From NCBI RefSeq assembly GCF_019711195.1, contig NZ_CP081299.1, positions 1,488,001-1,552,000 of the forward strand: 64,000 bases of DNA, given 5' to 3'. The notes beneath the pieces are model-generated. The model saw nothing but the letters and a program-made list of their open reading frames with translations. It was not told the DNA's origin and searched no databases. Positions 1 to 8,648 of this stretch are shown here, piece by piece. Source of the stretch: Dyadobacter sp. NIV53 (GTDB lineage: Bacteria; Bacteroidota; Bacteroidia; Cytophagales; Spirosomataceae). Every line of letters begins with the position of its first letter. The stretch's first letter is position 1. The translations under genes and the position numbers were made by a program.

Positions 1-93
1 ACAAAATGCGAGGATTCGGAATTTGTTAAGGAACACACCCTTTTTTTAAATGAAGAAGTCATGCTGCGGTACGAGGTCTTTAAAGATATTTGA
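1..93 (+). CDS. possible C-terminal tail of a gene cut by the window edge
   Basis: Frame 1 is open from the first base to a TGA at 91-93 and gives 30 residues rich in Glu, Lys and Asp, ending EVFKDI. The composition looks coding and no start is needed because the gene would begin upstream. Thirty open codons in AT-rich DNA can occur by chance, so this is a weak call, and no family can be recognised. Confidence 0.35.
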   Translation, partial: TKCEDSEFVKEHTLFLNEEVMLRYEVFKDI

Positions 94-520
94 CAAAGCT
101 AATTTACATGTAAAATTGCAGTGGAAGTCATTAGTTTTAATTCTATAATAAATAATCAAATCCTATATTTGTTCTATATCAATAGAAAACATTCCCCATC
201 CAAACAGATATTATGTATTTAGCTGTATTAATAAATACGTAAAAAAAACTGCACTAATTTAAAATGTAGCCGCCTTGTACAATTTTTTAAAAAATACTCA
301 TAGTATTTTTGCCATCAGCTACAAACAATATGGCGATATCAGTCAGTTTATTAGCAATTAAAAACCCTTTTGATAAATCATTGTCATTTATGTTTGACAT
401 AAAAAATTAGAATTAATCCCATAGCGGGCAAAATAAAACAATAAGCATTTCTTGTAATAGAGCTACCATAATTGTAGCTGCATTTCAAACCGATTTTATA
501 ACGTTGAGTTTAAACTTTCA
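94..520. other. AT-rich intergenic region without a recognisable gene
   Basis: No credible reading frame or RNA gene was seen here. A 12-bp perfect palindrome, TTTACATGTAAA, lies at 103-114 just after the possible upstream gene and could bind a dimeric regulator, but nothing else supports this. The segment probably holds the promoter of the downstream regulator gene; no clear TTG/TAnnTTTG pair was found. Confidence 0.4.
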
Positions 521-557
521 TACTCCTGGCTTTGCCGGGAGTACTGATTCTTTTTTT
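521..557 (+). terminator. hairpin plus T-run in the leader of the LuxR-type regulator
   Basis: A 10-bp stem (521-530 with 534-543, one G-T pair, TTT loop) is followed after a few bases by seven T residues (551-557). This has the form of an intrinsic terminator. It ends 42 bases before the regulator ATG, so it either closes upstream transcription or acts as an attenuator in the regulator's own leader. Confidence 0.55.
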
Positions 558-599
558 GATTGCAAAATATTGAAAATATTCACAACAAACCATACCACA

Positions 600-1244
600 A
601 TGACAATTGCATTAATCGACAAACATCCCATTCTACGCACTGGACTGGTTTTTTTCATTAAAGATCACTTTACTGAGGCGACAATACTCGAATCTGACAG
701 TATAGTTACTTTTTATGAATCCTACCGTGATCAAAAACCAGATCTTATCATTTTAGGGATCAGCCAGGATTCCAATAGTAACAATCTTAATTTTATTAAT
801 CTTGTAAAAAAGAAATATCCAAAGGCAGCAATTGTACTTTATGATGAAAAGCCGGGAACATCAATGGGCTTCCATTATTTGAAGGCGGGCGTTAAAGGAT
901 ATTTGTCAAAGCAAAACAATCTAACTGAGTTAATTGACTGTATTACAGACGTTTTAAAAGGAAAAAGGTATATTTGCAATGATGTATTAGAAATTATACT
1001 GGACGGAAATTTTGTAGAAAAAATTGATTCCCAGGAAGAAAATATCTCCCTTACATCCCGCGAATACGAGATCGCGCAATATTTAAGCCAAGGCATGAAA
1101 ACATCCCTGATTGCACAAACGTTGGGAAGAAAAATGTCAACAATCAGTACAATCAAGACCAATATCTTTAAAAAGCTGGAAGTAGATAATATTCTGAAAT
1201 TAAGAGAGGTATTGTTACCAAAAAGCAGCGTATCGATGAGATAA
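600..1244 (+). CDS. LuxR/NarL-type response regulator with a degenerate receiver
   Basis: This is a 214-residue protein with an N-terminal receiver-like domain (about 1-120) and a C-terminal LuxR/GerE helix-turn-helix (about 145-205, with the LTSRE start typical of the family). The ATG at 600 gives a normal receiver start (MTIALIDKHP); an upstream TTG in frame at 504 would add 32 unlikely residues and cross the leader hairpin. The phospho-acceptor Asp is missing: the strand that normally reads LLD reads IILG, with Gly at position 53. The conserved Thr/Ser before the switch is Tyr, while the Lys of KGYLSK is kept. It is therefore probably not controlled by ordinary Asp phosphorylation. No partner kinase is adjacent. 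Its targets are unknown. Confidence 0.85.
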   Translation: MTIALIDKHPILRTGLVFFIKDHFTEATILESDSIVTFYESYRDQKPDLIILGISQDSNSNNLNFINLVKKKYPKAAIVLYDEKPGTSMGFHYLKAGVKGYLSKQNNLTELIDCITDVLKGKRYICNDVLEIILDGNFVEKIDSQEENISLTSREYEIAQYLSQGMKTSLIAQTLGRKMSTISTIKTNIFKKLEVDNILKLREVLLPKSSVSMR

Positions 1245-2004
1245 AAACCAACAGGAAGACAGCAGTTATTTTATACGTTCATAGAGAAGCGTCAGCATCA
1301 CATTTAATTCCTGGTTGGTAAAATTTTAGGATTATACCAATCAGGATTTTTTGTATTTTTATTCGAAGACAATTCAACATGGTTACCTAATTTCAATCCA
1401 TGTTCAAATCAACAATGCTCCAAGACGCTTTTTGATATTGCCCCAAAATCTAACTTCCGCCAAGACCAATAAATAATTTATTCTATCTGACTACTTCGGT
1501 AAATAGAATTTAGTATTATTTGTATTTTTCATTCCTTACATATTATTGTTGAGAGCGAAATTTATTGAATAGAAAATTTATCTGTATTCTTCAAATCGAG
1601 TTTAATCGTAATTGTTTTACTTTCAAAAGGAATTTGAATACTAACAAGCTTACAAATCCCAAATAATTGTAAAACAGCAAGAAAAAATTATTAGCGAATA
1701 CTACAAAAGATATTGGCATTGAGCTTATTAAATTCACATGAATTTTAAGGATTATATGACTTCGAAGATAAATTCGGATATCATTTTAATAGGATCACAA
1801 TAATCCAAATCAGTAGTCTTCTTTTTACTTCCAGTATTTGAAAGATGATTCAAATATATAATCCTGCAAAAATTAAATCGTACTGGTTTTTTATAACTAA
1901 TCTTATGGAGGAAACTCTGTTCATCCGCATTAGGCTAAATGGCGATCCGTTACGAGTTGATTTATTTCAGGCATGCATTTTCCAGGTAACGAAAAAATCT
2001 AAGG
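1245..2004. other. long intergenic region with no gene seen
   Basis: About 760 bases between the regulator and the tRNA locus are AT-rich and broken by stops in all frames. No hairpin terminator, RNA gene or repeat stood out. It could be decayed DNA or hold an unrecognised small RNA. Confidence 0.4.
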
Positions 2005-2050
2005 CATAAAAAAAGCCCAGATTTCTCTGAGCTTTTATTCGGCGGTCTGG
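2005..2050. repeat. direct repeat copy 1 (tRNA 3' end plus terminator)
   Basis: This 46-base segment matches 2171-2217 with one A-run length difference and a single other mismatch. The repeat holds the last bases of the tRNA-Asp acceptor stem and the terminator. The copies lie 166 bases apart, as expected from a tandem duplication or from recombination at a tRNA 3' end. Confidence 0.8.
2006..2037 (-). terminator. second copy of the tRNA-Asp terminator
   Basis: Read on the minus strand, an 8-bp stem AGCTCAGA / TCTGGGCT with a GAAA loop is followed by seven T residues. It nearly duplicates the terminator at 2173-2206 and closes the decayed tRNA-like unit. Confidence 0.75.
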
Positions 2051-2153
2051 GGATACGGCCATCCGGCGGGACTTGAATTGCGTGGCAATCGTAGCACCTG
2101 CGAAACGTCTTACCCGGACTACTACATGTGTGGCATATATATATATCCAAACC
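2043..2153 (-). pseudogene. decayed tRNA-like copy
   Basis: On the minus strand this 111-base unit starts with the tRNA-Asp 5' acceptor half GGTTTGG and ends with the 3' half CCAGACC plus G, so the acceptor stem is kept. Inside, a T-loop-like stretch (TTCAAGTCCCG) and a D-arm-like stretch resemble the neighbouring tRNA-Asp, but the T-stem partner and a proper anticodon arm are lost, and a (TA)n run and about 16 extra bases are inserted. It keeps its own terminator. It is most likely a degenerate tRNA duplicate; a structured non-tRNA RNA is possible. Confidence 0.55.
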
Positions 2154-2170
2154 AACTTAAATCTCTAATT

Positions 2171-2217
2171 CATAAAAAAAAGCCCAGATTTCTCTGAGCT
2201 TTTTTTCGGCGGTCTGG
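2171..2217. repeat. direct repeat copy 2 (tRNA 3' end plus terminator)
   Basis: Partner of the repeat at 2005-2050. This copy belongs to the intact tRNA-Asp gene. Confidence 0.8.
2173..2206 (-). terminator. intrinsic terminator of tRNA-Asp
   Basis: On the minus strand an 8-bp stem with a GAAA tetraloop is followed by a run of T, starting a few bases after the tRNA 3' end. Confidence 0.8.
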
Positions 2218-2283
2218 ACGGGACTCGAACCCGCGACCCCATGCGTGACAGGCATGTATTCTAACCAACTGAACTACCAAACC
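2210..2283 (-). tRNA. tRNA-Asp (anticodon GTC)
   Basis: The minus strand gives a 74-base cloverleaf: acceptor GGTTTGG/CCAGACC, D-stem GTTC/GAAT, anticodon stem CATGC/GCATG with loop CTGTCAC (anticodon GTC), T-stem GCGGG/CCCGT with loop TTCGAGT, and discriminator G. The 3' CCA is not encoded; CCG follows. It has its own promoter (2319-2348) and terminator, so it is a single-gene unit. Confidence 0.97.
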
Positions 2284-2318
2284 GTTTCGTTTGTACCATC
2301 TTTCTGGTTAACGTGGTG

Positions 2319-2348
2319 CAAAACTAGTATTTTTATTTTCCATTGCAA
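2319..2348 (-). promoter_or_regulatory. Bacteroidota-type promoter of tRNA-Asp
   Basis: On the minus strand TAGTTTTG (2326-2319) fits the -7 consensus TAnnTTTG, and a TTG (2348-2346) stands exactly 19 bases upstream as the -33 element. Transcription would start about 30 bases before the tRNA. This is the clearest phylum-specific promoter in the window. Confidence 0.65.
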
Positions 2349-2371
2349 TACTTTTGGTTTTAAAATTGTTA

Positions 2372-2387
2372 TTTATTTGCAAATAAA
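2372..2387. promoter_or_regulatory. 16-bp perfect palindrome upstream of the Nif3-like gene
   Basis: TTTATTTGCAAATAAA is perfectly self-complementary and lies between the tRNA-Asp promoter and the start at 2441. It may be an operator, but AT-rich palindromes also arise by chance. Confidence 0.25.
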
Positions 2388-2440
2388 ATGTGAAATAATC
2401 AGAAGCATTCTGATTATGAAATAGTTGTAACTCGTTAAAA

Positions 2441-3541
2441 ATGTCACAAATTAAAGATATTACCAGGGTGCTGGAAAAACTTGCGCCTCTATCCTATCAG
2501 GAAAGCTATGATAACGCCGGATTACTCGTTGGAAGTCCGGAAACTGAAATTACCGGCATTTTATTTAGCCTGGATGTTACAGAAGAAATAGTTACTGAAG
2601 CAAAAAATAAAAACTGTAACCTTATAGTTGCGCATCATCCCATTATTTTTAAAGGACTGAAAAGACTTAATGGCAGTAATTATGTTGAAAGAACTGTAAT
2701 TAAAGCAATCAAAAATGACATTGCCATTTATGCCAGTCACACGAACCTTGATCATGTGAAACAAGGTGTAAACTGGAAAATAGCAGAAAGGCTCGGACTG
2801 GAAAATGTTAAGATCTTATCCCCAAAATCGCAGCTTCTGAAAAAGCTGACTTTTTTTGCTCCAAAAGCAAATTCGCAGGCTGTTTTGGAAGCGCTATTCG
2901 AAGCGGGTGCTGGAAGTATAGGACAGTATCACAATTGTAGCTTCAAACTGGAAGGAACCGGAACATTTTTACCTGATGAATCTGCGCATCCATTCATTGG
3001 TACAGCCGGAAATCTGGAAGAGGTAAATGAGCACCGGATCGAAGTTATGTTACCTGCACATTTGGAGTCCAGGATTATTTCCGTTTTACATCAGGTTCAT
3101 CCTTATGAGGCAGTTGCTTATTATATGCATGCACTTGAAAATAAAAATCAGGAAGTAGGAGCCGGGGCCATAGGGGAACTTTCAGAAGCGATGGAAGTGA
3201 ATGACTTTTTACAGTTGTTAAAATCGCGGATGAATGCCGGTGTTGTAAAATACACTGCTCCGTTTGAAAAAAAGATTAAACGGGTTGCTGTATGTGGCGG
3301 AGCCGGAAGTTTTCTGTTATCCGATGCAAAGCGGGCTAATGCAGATGTTTTTGTAACGGCTGATTATAAATATCATGAATTTTTTGATGCGGAAAATAAT
3401 ATAATGATCTGTGATATTGGACATTACGAAAGCGAAGTATTTACTAAAGATTTACTGTATCATTATTTGTCAGGAAAATTTAGTAATTTCGCACTCTGTT
3501 TGTCGGAGGTCAATACCAATCCTGTCAAGTATTTTTTTTAG
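2441..3541 (+). CDS. Nif3-like dinuclear metal-centre protein
   Basis: A 366-residue member of the NIF3/YbgI family (sometimes labelled GTP cyclohydrolase 1 type 2 homolog), which forms hexameric rings with two metals per subunit; its physiological reaction is not settled. Metal-binding signatures are visible: AHHPIIFKG near residue 66, SHTNLDHV near 99, and the C-terminal segment TADYKYHEF...GHYESE near 310-332. The middle part (about 125-235) is the CutA-like insert found in long family members. It begins with ATG and lies 100 bases before the zinc-ribbon gene, a neighbour pair common in bacteria. Confidence 0.9.
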   Translation: MSQIKDITRVLEKLAPLSYQESYDNAGLLVGSPETEITGILFSLDVTEEIVTEAKNKNCNLIVAHHPIIFKGLKRLNGSNYVERTVIKAIKNDIAIYASHTNLDHVKQGVNWKIAERLGLENVKILSPKSQLLKKLTFFAPKANSQAVLEALFEAGAGSIGQYHNCSFKLEGTGTFLPDESAHPFIGTAGNLEEVNEHRIEVMLPAHLESRIISVLHQVHPYEAVAYYMHALENKNQEVGAGAIGELSEAMEVNDFLQLLKSRMNAGVVKYTAPFEKKIKRVAVCGGAGSFLLSDAKRANADVFVTADYKYHEFFDAENNIMICDIGHYESEVFTKDLLYHYLSGKFSNFALCLSEVNTNPVKYFF

Positions 3542-3641
3542 AAAGCAATTTATAAAGTTAAATATCTGATAACCTGTTAAAAACGCCGACTTACTTTCTC
3601 TCACCAAATTACGCATTGAAACAAGTCCATTAAAGACATAC

Positions 3642-4388
3642 ATGGAAAACACAATCGCTCAAAAATTAGACGCTCTCCTGAAATTGCAGGAAATTGATTC
3701 AAGCCTTGACGAAATTCTGAAAACTCGTGGCGATCTTCCGGAAGAAGTTAGGGATCTGGAAGATGAAATTGCCGGTTTTGAAACACGGTTATCAAAATTT
3801 AAAAGCGAAATCGCTAGTTTAAATTCTGAGATTGACAGCTTCAAAAATGCTCAGAAGGATGGAGAAAAGCTGATCAAAAAATACAAAGATCAACAAATGA
3901 ATGTTCGCAATAACCGCGAATATGACGCTATCACCAAAGAAATTGAGTTGCAGGAACTTGATATGCAACTGGCTGATAAAAAAATTAACGAGGCAAAAGC
4001 CCGTATACGTTTGATCGAAGATGATGCAAGCCGAGCTGAAAATGTATTAAACGAAAGGAACGAAGACCTTAAAGCTAAAAAAGGAGAACTTTCTGTTATT
4101 ACCAGCGAAAGTGAATCGGAAGAAAAAGCACTTCTGTCAGAACGTGAAAAACACATCAAAAAAGTAGAGGAACGCCTTTTGAAATCTTATCAGAAGATTC
4201 GCGATAATTCCTTAAACGGATTAGCAGTTGTACATGTTTCCCGCGGTGCATGTGGGGGATGTTTCAGTATTGTTCCGCCACAAAGACAAGCAGATATCCG
4301 TGAACGCAAAAAATTAATTGTTTGCGAACATTGCGGTCGTATTCTTGCCGATGTTGAAAGTGTTGAACCAGTACATCAGCGCAGATAA
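3642..4388 (+). CDS. C4-type zinc-ribbon coiled-coil protein
   Basis: A 248-residue protein whose first 180 residues are almost entirely charged heptad-like coiled coil (many E, K, D, L), followed by a zinc ribbon with the paired motifs CGGC (about 204) and CEHCGR (about 228). This is the widespread DUF164/CdsZ-like family, which sits next to nif3-like genes in many bacteria; roles in nucleic acid or ribosome binding have been proposed. It is cytoplasmic. A strong terminator follows. Confidence 0.85.
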   Translation: MENTIAQKLDALLKLQEIDSSLDEILKTRGDLPEEVRDLEDEIAGFETRLSKFKSEIASLNSEIDSFKNAQKDGEKLIKKYKDQQMNVRNNREYDAITKEIELQELDMQLADKKINEAKARIRLIEDDASRAENVLNERNEDLKAKKGELSVITSESESEEKALLSEREKHIKKVEERLLKSYQKIRDNSLNGLAVVHVSRGACGGCFSIVPPQRQADIRERKKLIVCEHCGRILADVESVEPVHQRR

Positions 4389-4406
4389 AAAATATTATCA
4401 TTGAGT

Positions 4407-4437
4407 AAAAAGGTTGTCTTTCCGGCAACCTTTTTTT
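4407..4437 (+). terminator. intrinsic terminator after the zinc-ribbon gene
   Basis: A 10-bp stem (4407-4416 with 4426-4435, AAAAAGGTTG/CAACCTTTTT) with a 9-base loop runs into seven T residues. Confidence 0.85.
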
Positions 4438-4486
4438 GTTGTTACCTGCTTTTGTCTTTGATACTAAACATTCCCGGTTGCTGAAA

Positions 4487-6027
4487 ATGAATTGTTTTTT
4501 TCAAAAATTTGCAAACTCAAAAACTATCCTCATTTACTCTGCCTGATCTTTATATTTTCAGTTGGATACTTATTTACGGTTCAGGCAGATACCAGTAATT
4601 ATTATGTAAAGTTTACCCCCAAATTACAAAAGGCATATTTTGAAATCCAGAAACTACGCATTCAGCCCGCACGTAACCTGATCGACGAAGAACGTGCAAG
4701 CAATACTGGAAATGGATTTATCCAATATCTGGATAACTATGCTGATTTGCACTATCTGCTCATTTCAGAAGATAAAATAGCTTACAAAAAAATGTCAGAA
4801 AAAGAAGATGAAAGGCTGGCTTCATTGAACAAGCTCCCCGATTCTTCTCCCTACAAACGTTTCTTCCAGGCGGAGATACGAATGCACTGGGCATTTGCAA
4901 AAATCAAATTTGGCAATGAGATCAGTGGCTCATGGGATGTGATCAAAGCCTATCGCCTGCTTGATGAAAACCGAAAAAAATTCCCGGCTTTTCTCCCTAC
5001 TTTAAAATCATTAGGGCTTCTACATATTTTAATTGGTTCAGTACCCGATAATTATACCTGGGTCACTAAAATTTTAGGTTTAAAAGGAAATATCAAATTA
5101 GGGGTTCAGGAAATAGAAACAGTCATAAGTGAAGAACCATTTTTCCACCAGGAAGCACAGTTGATAAATCTGCTGCTTCATGCTTACACGCTACAATTAA
5201 GCGAGCAGCAACTGGCCAAAATAAAACAACTACCGAAAGATCAGCCGGATAATCTGCTTTTACATTTTTTTGCGACTACAATCCTGATAAAGGAAGGAGA
5301 CAGCCAAAGTGCTTCCTATTATCTTAGTTCAGCTCCTACCGGCAATACATATATTGATTTTCCTTTTTTAAATTACCTCAAAGGCGAAATAGCGTTACAA
5401 CGGGGCAAATATGATAGTGCAGCGTCTTGGTATTTGCTTTTCCAGAAAGAGTATAAAGGATTTAATTACATCAAAGACAGTAACATGAAGCTGTTTATGT
5501 GCGAGTGGCTGGCTAATGATGATGTGCATGCGGATATTTATATCAAAAAAATTATCGCTGGCGGAAGTGCCATTATTGAAGGTGATAAATTCGCACAAAG
5601 CTTTGCTGAGGAATACCAATCCGGCAAAATAACTTTCCGGCAAAAAATCCTGTACCGGTCCCGATACGCAACCGATGGTGGTTTTTTAGATCAGGCAATG
5701 GATATTTTAGCTCCTTATTCAGAAAAATCATTTGTTACCCTGGAAGATAAGGCTGAATTCAATTACCGTAAGGGACGGATTTTACAAAAATCGGACAAAA
5801 CAGAGCAGTCAGTCTCCTATTTTGAGCGTGCTGTTACACTTACTAAAAATTCTTCAATTGGATTTGGTGCCAGCGCTGCCTTACAATTAGGATATATATC
5901 GAAAGATAAAAAGCAAAATGTACAAGCTATTTTTTTCTTCAAAGCTGCCATGGCTTATAAGAAACATGAATACAAAAATAGCATTGACAATAAGGCACAC
6001 GCTGCATTAAGCGAACTTGGACAATAA
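4487..6027 (+). CDS. secreted tetratricopeptide-repeat protein
   Basis: About 510 residues with an N-terminal hydrophobic signal (LLCLIFIFSVGYLFTVQA) and several TPR-like helical pairs, clearest between about 270 and 505 (for example AEFNYRKGRILQKSD). The open frame has only a TTG start at 4492. An ATG at 4487 would be in frame if the T-run 4495-4501 had eight T instead of seven, giving MNCFFSKIC; I judge that the true start, with one base missing. No enzyme domain is seen. It probably acts as a periplasmic or membrane-anchored scaffold. Followed closely by radC. Confidence 0.75.
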
Positions 6028-6090
6028 TTATCCATTACTATTTTCTTCATGTTTCGTCATAGGAATCAGCGATTCTCATCCATAATTCCT

Positions 6091-6795
6091 ATGTCAGAAA
6101 ACGATTACTACAATCCAAGAAAAATCCTAACCTGGGCGGAAGAAGACCGTCCCCGCGAAAAACTTTTACTGAAAGGAAAATCAGCTTTATCCGATGCTGA
6201 ACTTATTGCCATTCTGATTGGCTCAGGAACGGTTAAACTTTCTGCGGTCGATGTAGCCAAAGGTATTATGAATGGTGCATCCAATAATATCAATGACCTT
6301 GCAAAACTGAGCCTGAAAGATCTGATGAAAAACAAAGGTGTCGGAGAAGCTAAAGCCATCACAATAATAGCAGCGCTGGAACTAGGCCGCAGGCGAAAAG
6401 ATACTATTGTCGAAAAACGGCGAAAAATTATGGGATCGCAGGATGTCTACAACGAAATGCGGCCTCATCTACTGGATCTCCGCCATGAAGAATTCTGGAT
6501 TATTTTATTAAACAGGGCAAATGAAGTTATTCGGCCATTCCAAATCAGTATTGGCGGCGTGACAGGTACAGTAGCTGATACCAAAATGATCTTCAAAATG
6601 GCTATTGAGAATCTGGCAAGTTCCCTGATATTGGTTCACAACCATCCATCAGGTCAATTAGTACCCAGCAAAGCGGACAGAGATCTTACACGGAATATCG
6701 TTGAAGCCGGACATATTCTGGATATCCCTGTATTGGATCACATGATTTTCACGGATAATGGGTTTTATAGTTTTATTGATTCCGGGGATATGTAA
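6091..6795 (+). CDS. radC: RadC family JAB-domain protein
   Basis: A 234-residue protein with a helix-hairpin-helix-like N-terminal part (about 30-85, including KNKGVGEAKA) and a C-terminal JAB1/MPN metalloprotease-like domain carrying the JAMM signature HNHPSG followed by an Asp (SKADRD). An Asp-to-Met start choice was made on family length: ATG at 6091 gives MSENDYYNP, while an in-frame ATG at 6049 adds 14 atypical residues. Despite the name, a DNA-repair role is not established for the family. It is cytoplasmic. Confidence 0.92.
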   Translation: MSENDYYNPRKILTWAEEDRPREKLLLKGKSALSDAELIAILIGSGTVKLSAVDVAKGIMNGASNNINDLAKLSLKDLMKNKGVGEAKAITIIAALELGRRRKDTIVEKRRKIMGSQDVYNEMRPHLLDLRHEEFWIILLNRANEVIRPFQISIGGVTGTVADTKMIFKMAIENLASSLILVHNHPSGQLVPSKADRDLTRNIVEAGHILDIPVLDHMIFTDNGFYSFIDSGDM

Positions 6796-6993
6796 AAGAA
6801 AGGTTAAGAAAGTTTAACGCTGGATTGTGATGGGTTAGCAAAGTACGCTATGGGTTTAATTAATTTGGATAATAATCCGTGGCACGGCTGTTCAATACAG
6901 CTTTGAGAATAACCGCATGGATCAGCCGTGGATACGCACTCAATTCATCATTATCAGCAAAATACAAGTCCTTCTCTGCGTGAATCCTCAATT

Positions 6994-7809
6994 TCAAAAA
7001 ACCAGCTCCTTCTTAACCATTCCGTTCAACTCCGCATAGGGAATAGTAAATTGGATCACGCCCTTTACATACGGAGCTATTTCGTAAGGATTATAATAGA
7101 ATAGGATACCATTACGGGTGAAGCTGTAATTTGCAGGCAGAAAAAACCGGTGGTTTGATAAAAAATATCCTTCTTCTTCGAGATCCTTATCTGAGGTTAA
7201 TTTTTCGGTTTTCCTGAAAGCCGCCTCTACTTTCTTCAATAGTGCAGCTGTATCAGAAACAAAAGTTTTCATCTCCATTTCAGCACCCGTTTTTCCATCA
7301 AATATATGCAGCGATTTGAAACTGTTGGGATGTGCACCACCTGTAAAGGAATAATGATCTATCTGATATAAAAAAACCTTTGGAGTTACCATAATTGTAT
7401 CCCCTTTCACCTCAACTTCCCAGCAACCCGGAGCATCAGGAAATTCCTTTTTAAAAGCTGCATAATTTTTCGCAAAAACTTCATACGCCGCTTTTACGCT
7501 ATTTCTGGCTTCCGGATTGGAAGCAACACTTGCAGAATCGGCGTATGAATTAATTCTTTCAATAACCTTTTTATCAAGCTGAGCACTTATCTCTTTTGTG
7601 ACTTCACCGGAATCAGACGGCATCCATAAATTTACCCGTACAGAAACTCCACTGTTGCTAACTGAATCACAATAGCCAAACTTTTCCTTGTTTTGTTTGC
7701 CATTATTCAGGCCAGGTACTGTTTCAGCAACTTCCTTTTTGGAAGCAGGATTACAGGATAATGTGATTGCAAAAAGTGCCAGTAAAGTAAAATATCCGGA
7801 TAGACGCAT
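6994..7809 (-). CDS. DUF3298/DUF4163-like lipoprotein
   Basis: A 271-residue lipoprotein: the signal ends in a lipobox (ITLSC) with Cys at 19. The rest resembles the DUF4163 (about 40-160) plus DUF3298 (about 165-265) arrangement of RsiV-like proteins, with the typical TGGAHPN stretch near 155 and a C-terminal VIQFTIPYAEL. It is expected on the periplasmic face of a membrane. The family includes lysozyme-binding anti-sigma factor domains, but there is no sigma factor here, so a sensing role is only a guess. Confidence 0.82.
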   Translation of the reverse strand: MRLSGYFTLLALFAITLSCNPASKKEVAETVPGLNNGKQNKEKFGYCDSVSNSGVSVRVNLWMPSDSGEVTKEISAQLDKKVIERINSYADSASVASNPEARNSVKAAYEVFAKNYAAFKKEFPDAPGCWEVEVKGDTIMVTPKVFLYQIDHYSFTGGAHPNSFKSLHIFDGKTGAEMEMKTFVSDTAALLKKVEAAFRKTEKLTSDKDLEEEGYFLSNHRFFLPANYSFTRNGILFYYNPYEIAPYVKGVIQFTIPYAELNGMVKKELVF

Positions 7810-7840
7810 TTTAAAGAAGTTAAATAGACCAGAAGGAATG

Positions 7841-8575
7841 TTATAGACTCATCAGCTCTTTGAAACGTATTGCCTGGCGACGGGAAATTTCAATTTTATC
7901 GCCTCCCTGCAATGTTACAAGTAATCCTCCGCTAAACCAGGGCTCAATCTTTTCAATCCAGTGCAAATTAATAATGTGTTTACGGTTAGCCCTGAAATAC
8001 GTATTCGGATCAAGGCGTTCTTCCAGATTATTCAGCGATTTTAAAACAAGCGGTTTCTGGTCATCAAAGTGCAGGCGCACATAATTTCCCATTGATTCGA
8101 ACAAACGAATTTTACCCAATTTTACAAACCAGCATTTTTCCCCGTCTTTTACAAAAACCTGGTCCGTTTCTCCCAATATTTTTTCTGCTCTTTCCTGTGT
8201 GGAAGGGTGAACGTCCGGCAATGCCTGATTTTCTTCAATACGATGTATCGTATCTTTTAAACGCTCATTATCAATTGGTTTTAAAAGATAATCGAGCGCA
8301 TTAAACTCAAAAGCTTTAATCGCATACTCATCATAAGCCGTTGTAAAAATTACTTCCGGGCTTTTGCCCTCAATAGCGGCTAACAGCTCGAACCCATTTC
8401 TGCCTGGCATCTGAATATCAAGAAATAGCAACTCCGGCTGCAATTCTTCTATCATGATCAGCGCTTCATCGGCATTGGCAGCTTCCCCGACTATCTCAAT
8501 TTTCGTATAAGGTTCCAGTAATCTTTTCAGTTCATTACGCGCAAGGCGTTCATCATCTACTATTAATGTTCTCAT
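7841..8575 (-). CDS. LytTR-family response regulator
   Basis: A 244-residue regulator with a CheY-like receiver (1-120) holding the acid pair (DDE at 7-9), the phospho-acceptor in FLDIQMPG (about D56) and the conserved Lys in LLKPID, then a LytTR DNA-binding domain (about 145-244) with FRANRKHIINL and a C-terminal ISRRQA. It starts 74 bases after the histidine kinase and shares its direction, so the two form one unit. LytTR regulators bind direct repeats upstream of a few target genes; the targets cannot be told here. Confidence 0.93.
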   Translation of the reverse strand: MRTLIVDDERLARNELKRLLEPYTKIEIVGEAANADEALIMIEELQPELLFLDIQMPGRNGFELLAAIEGKSPEVIFTTAYDEYAIKAFEFNALDYLLKPIDNERLKDTIHRIEENQALPDVHPSTQERAEKILGETDQVFVKDGEKCWFVKLGKIRLFESMGNYVRLHFDDQKPLVLKSLNNLEERLDPNTYFRANRKHIINLHWIEKIEPWFSGGLLVTLQGGDKIEISRRQAIRFKELMSL

Positions 8576-8648
8576 GGCCGGGTATTATGGTTATAAATAG
8601 TTAGTGTTATTCGTCCTTGGTTTTACTTATTATAAGGTATTCTTTATT

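Noticed and set aside
1962..2155. Two overlapping minus-strand frames across the tRNA-like unit
   Set aside because: They read through the terminator and tRNA-like sequence and show no protein-like composition.
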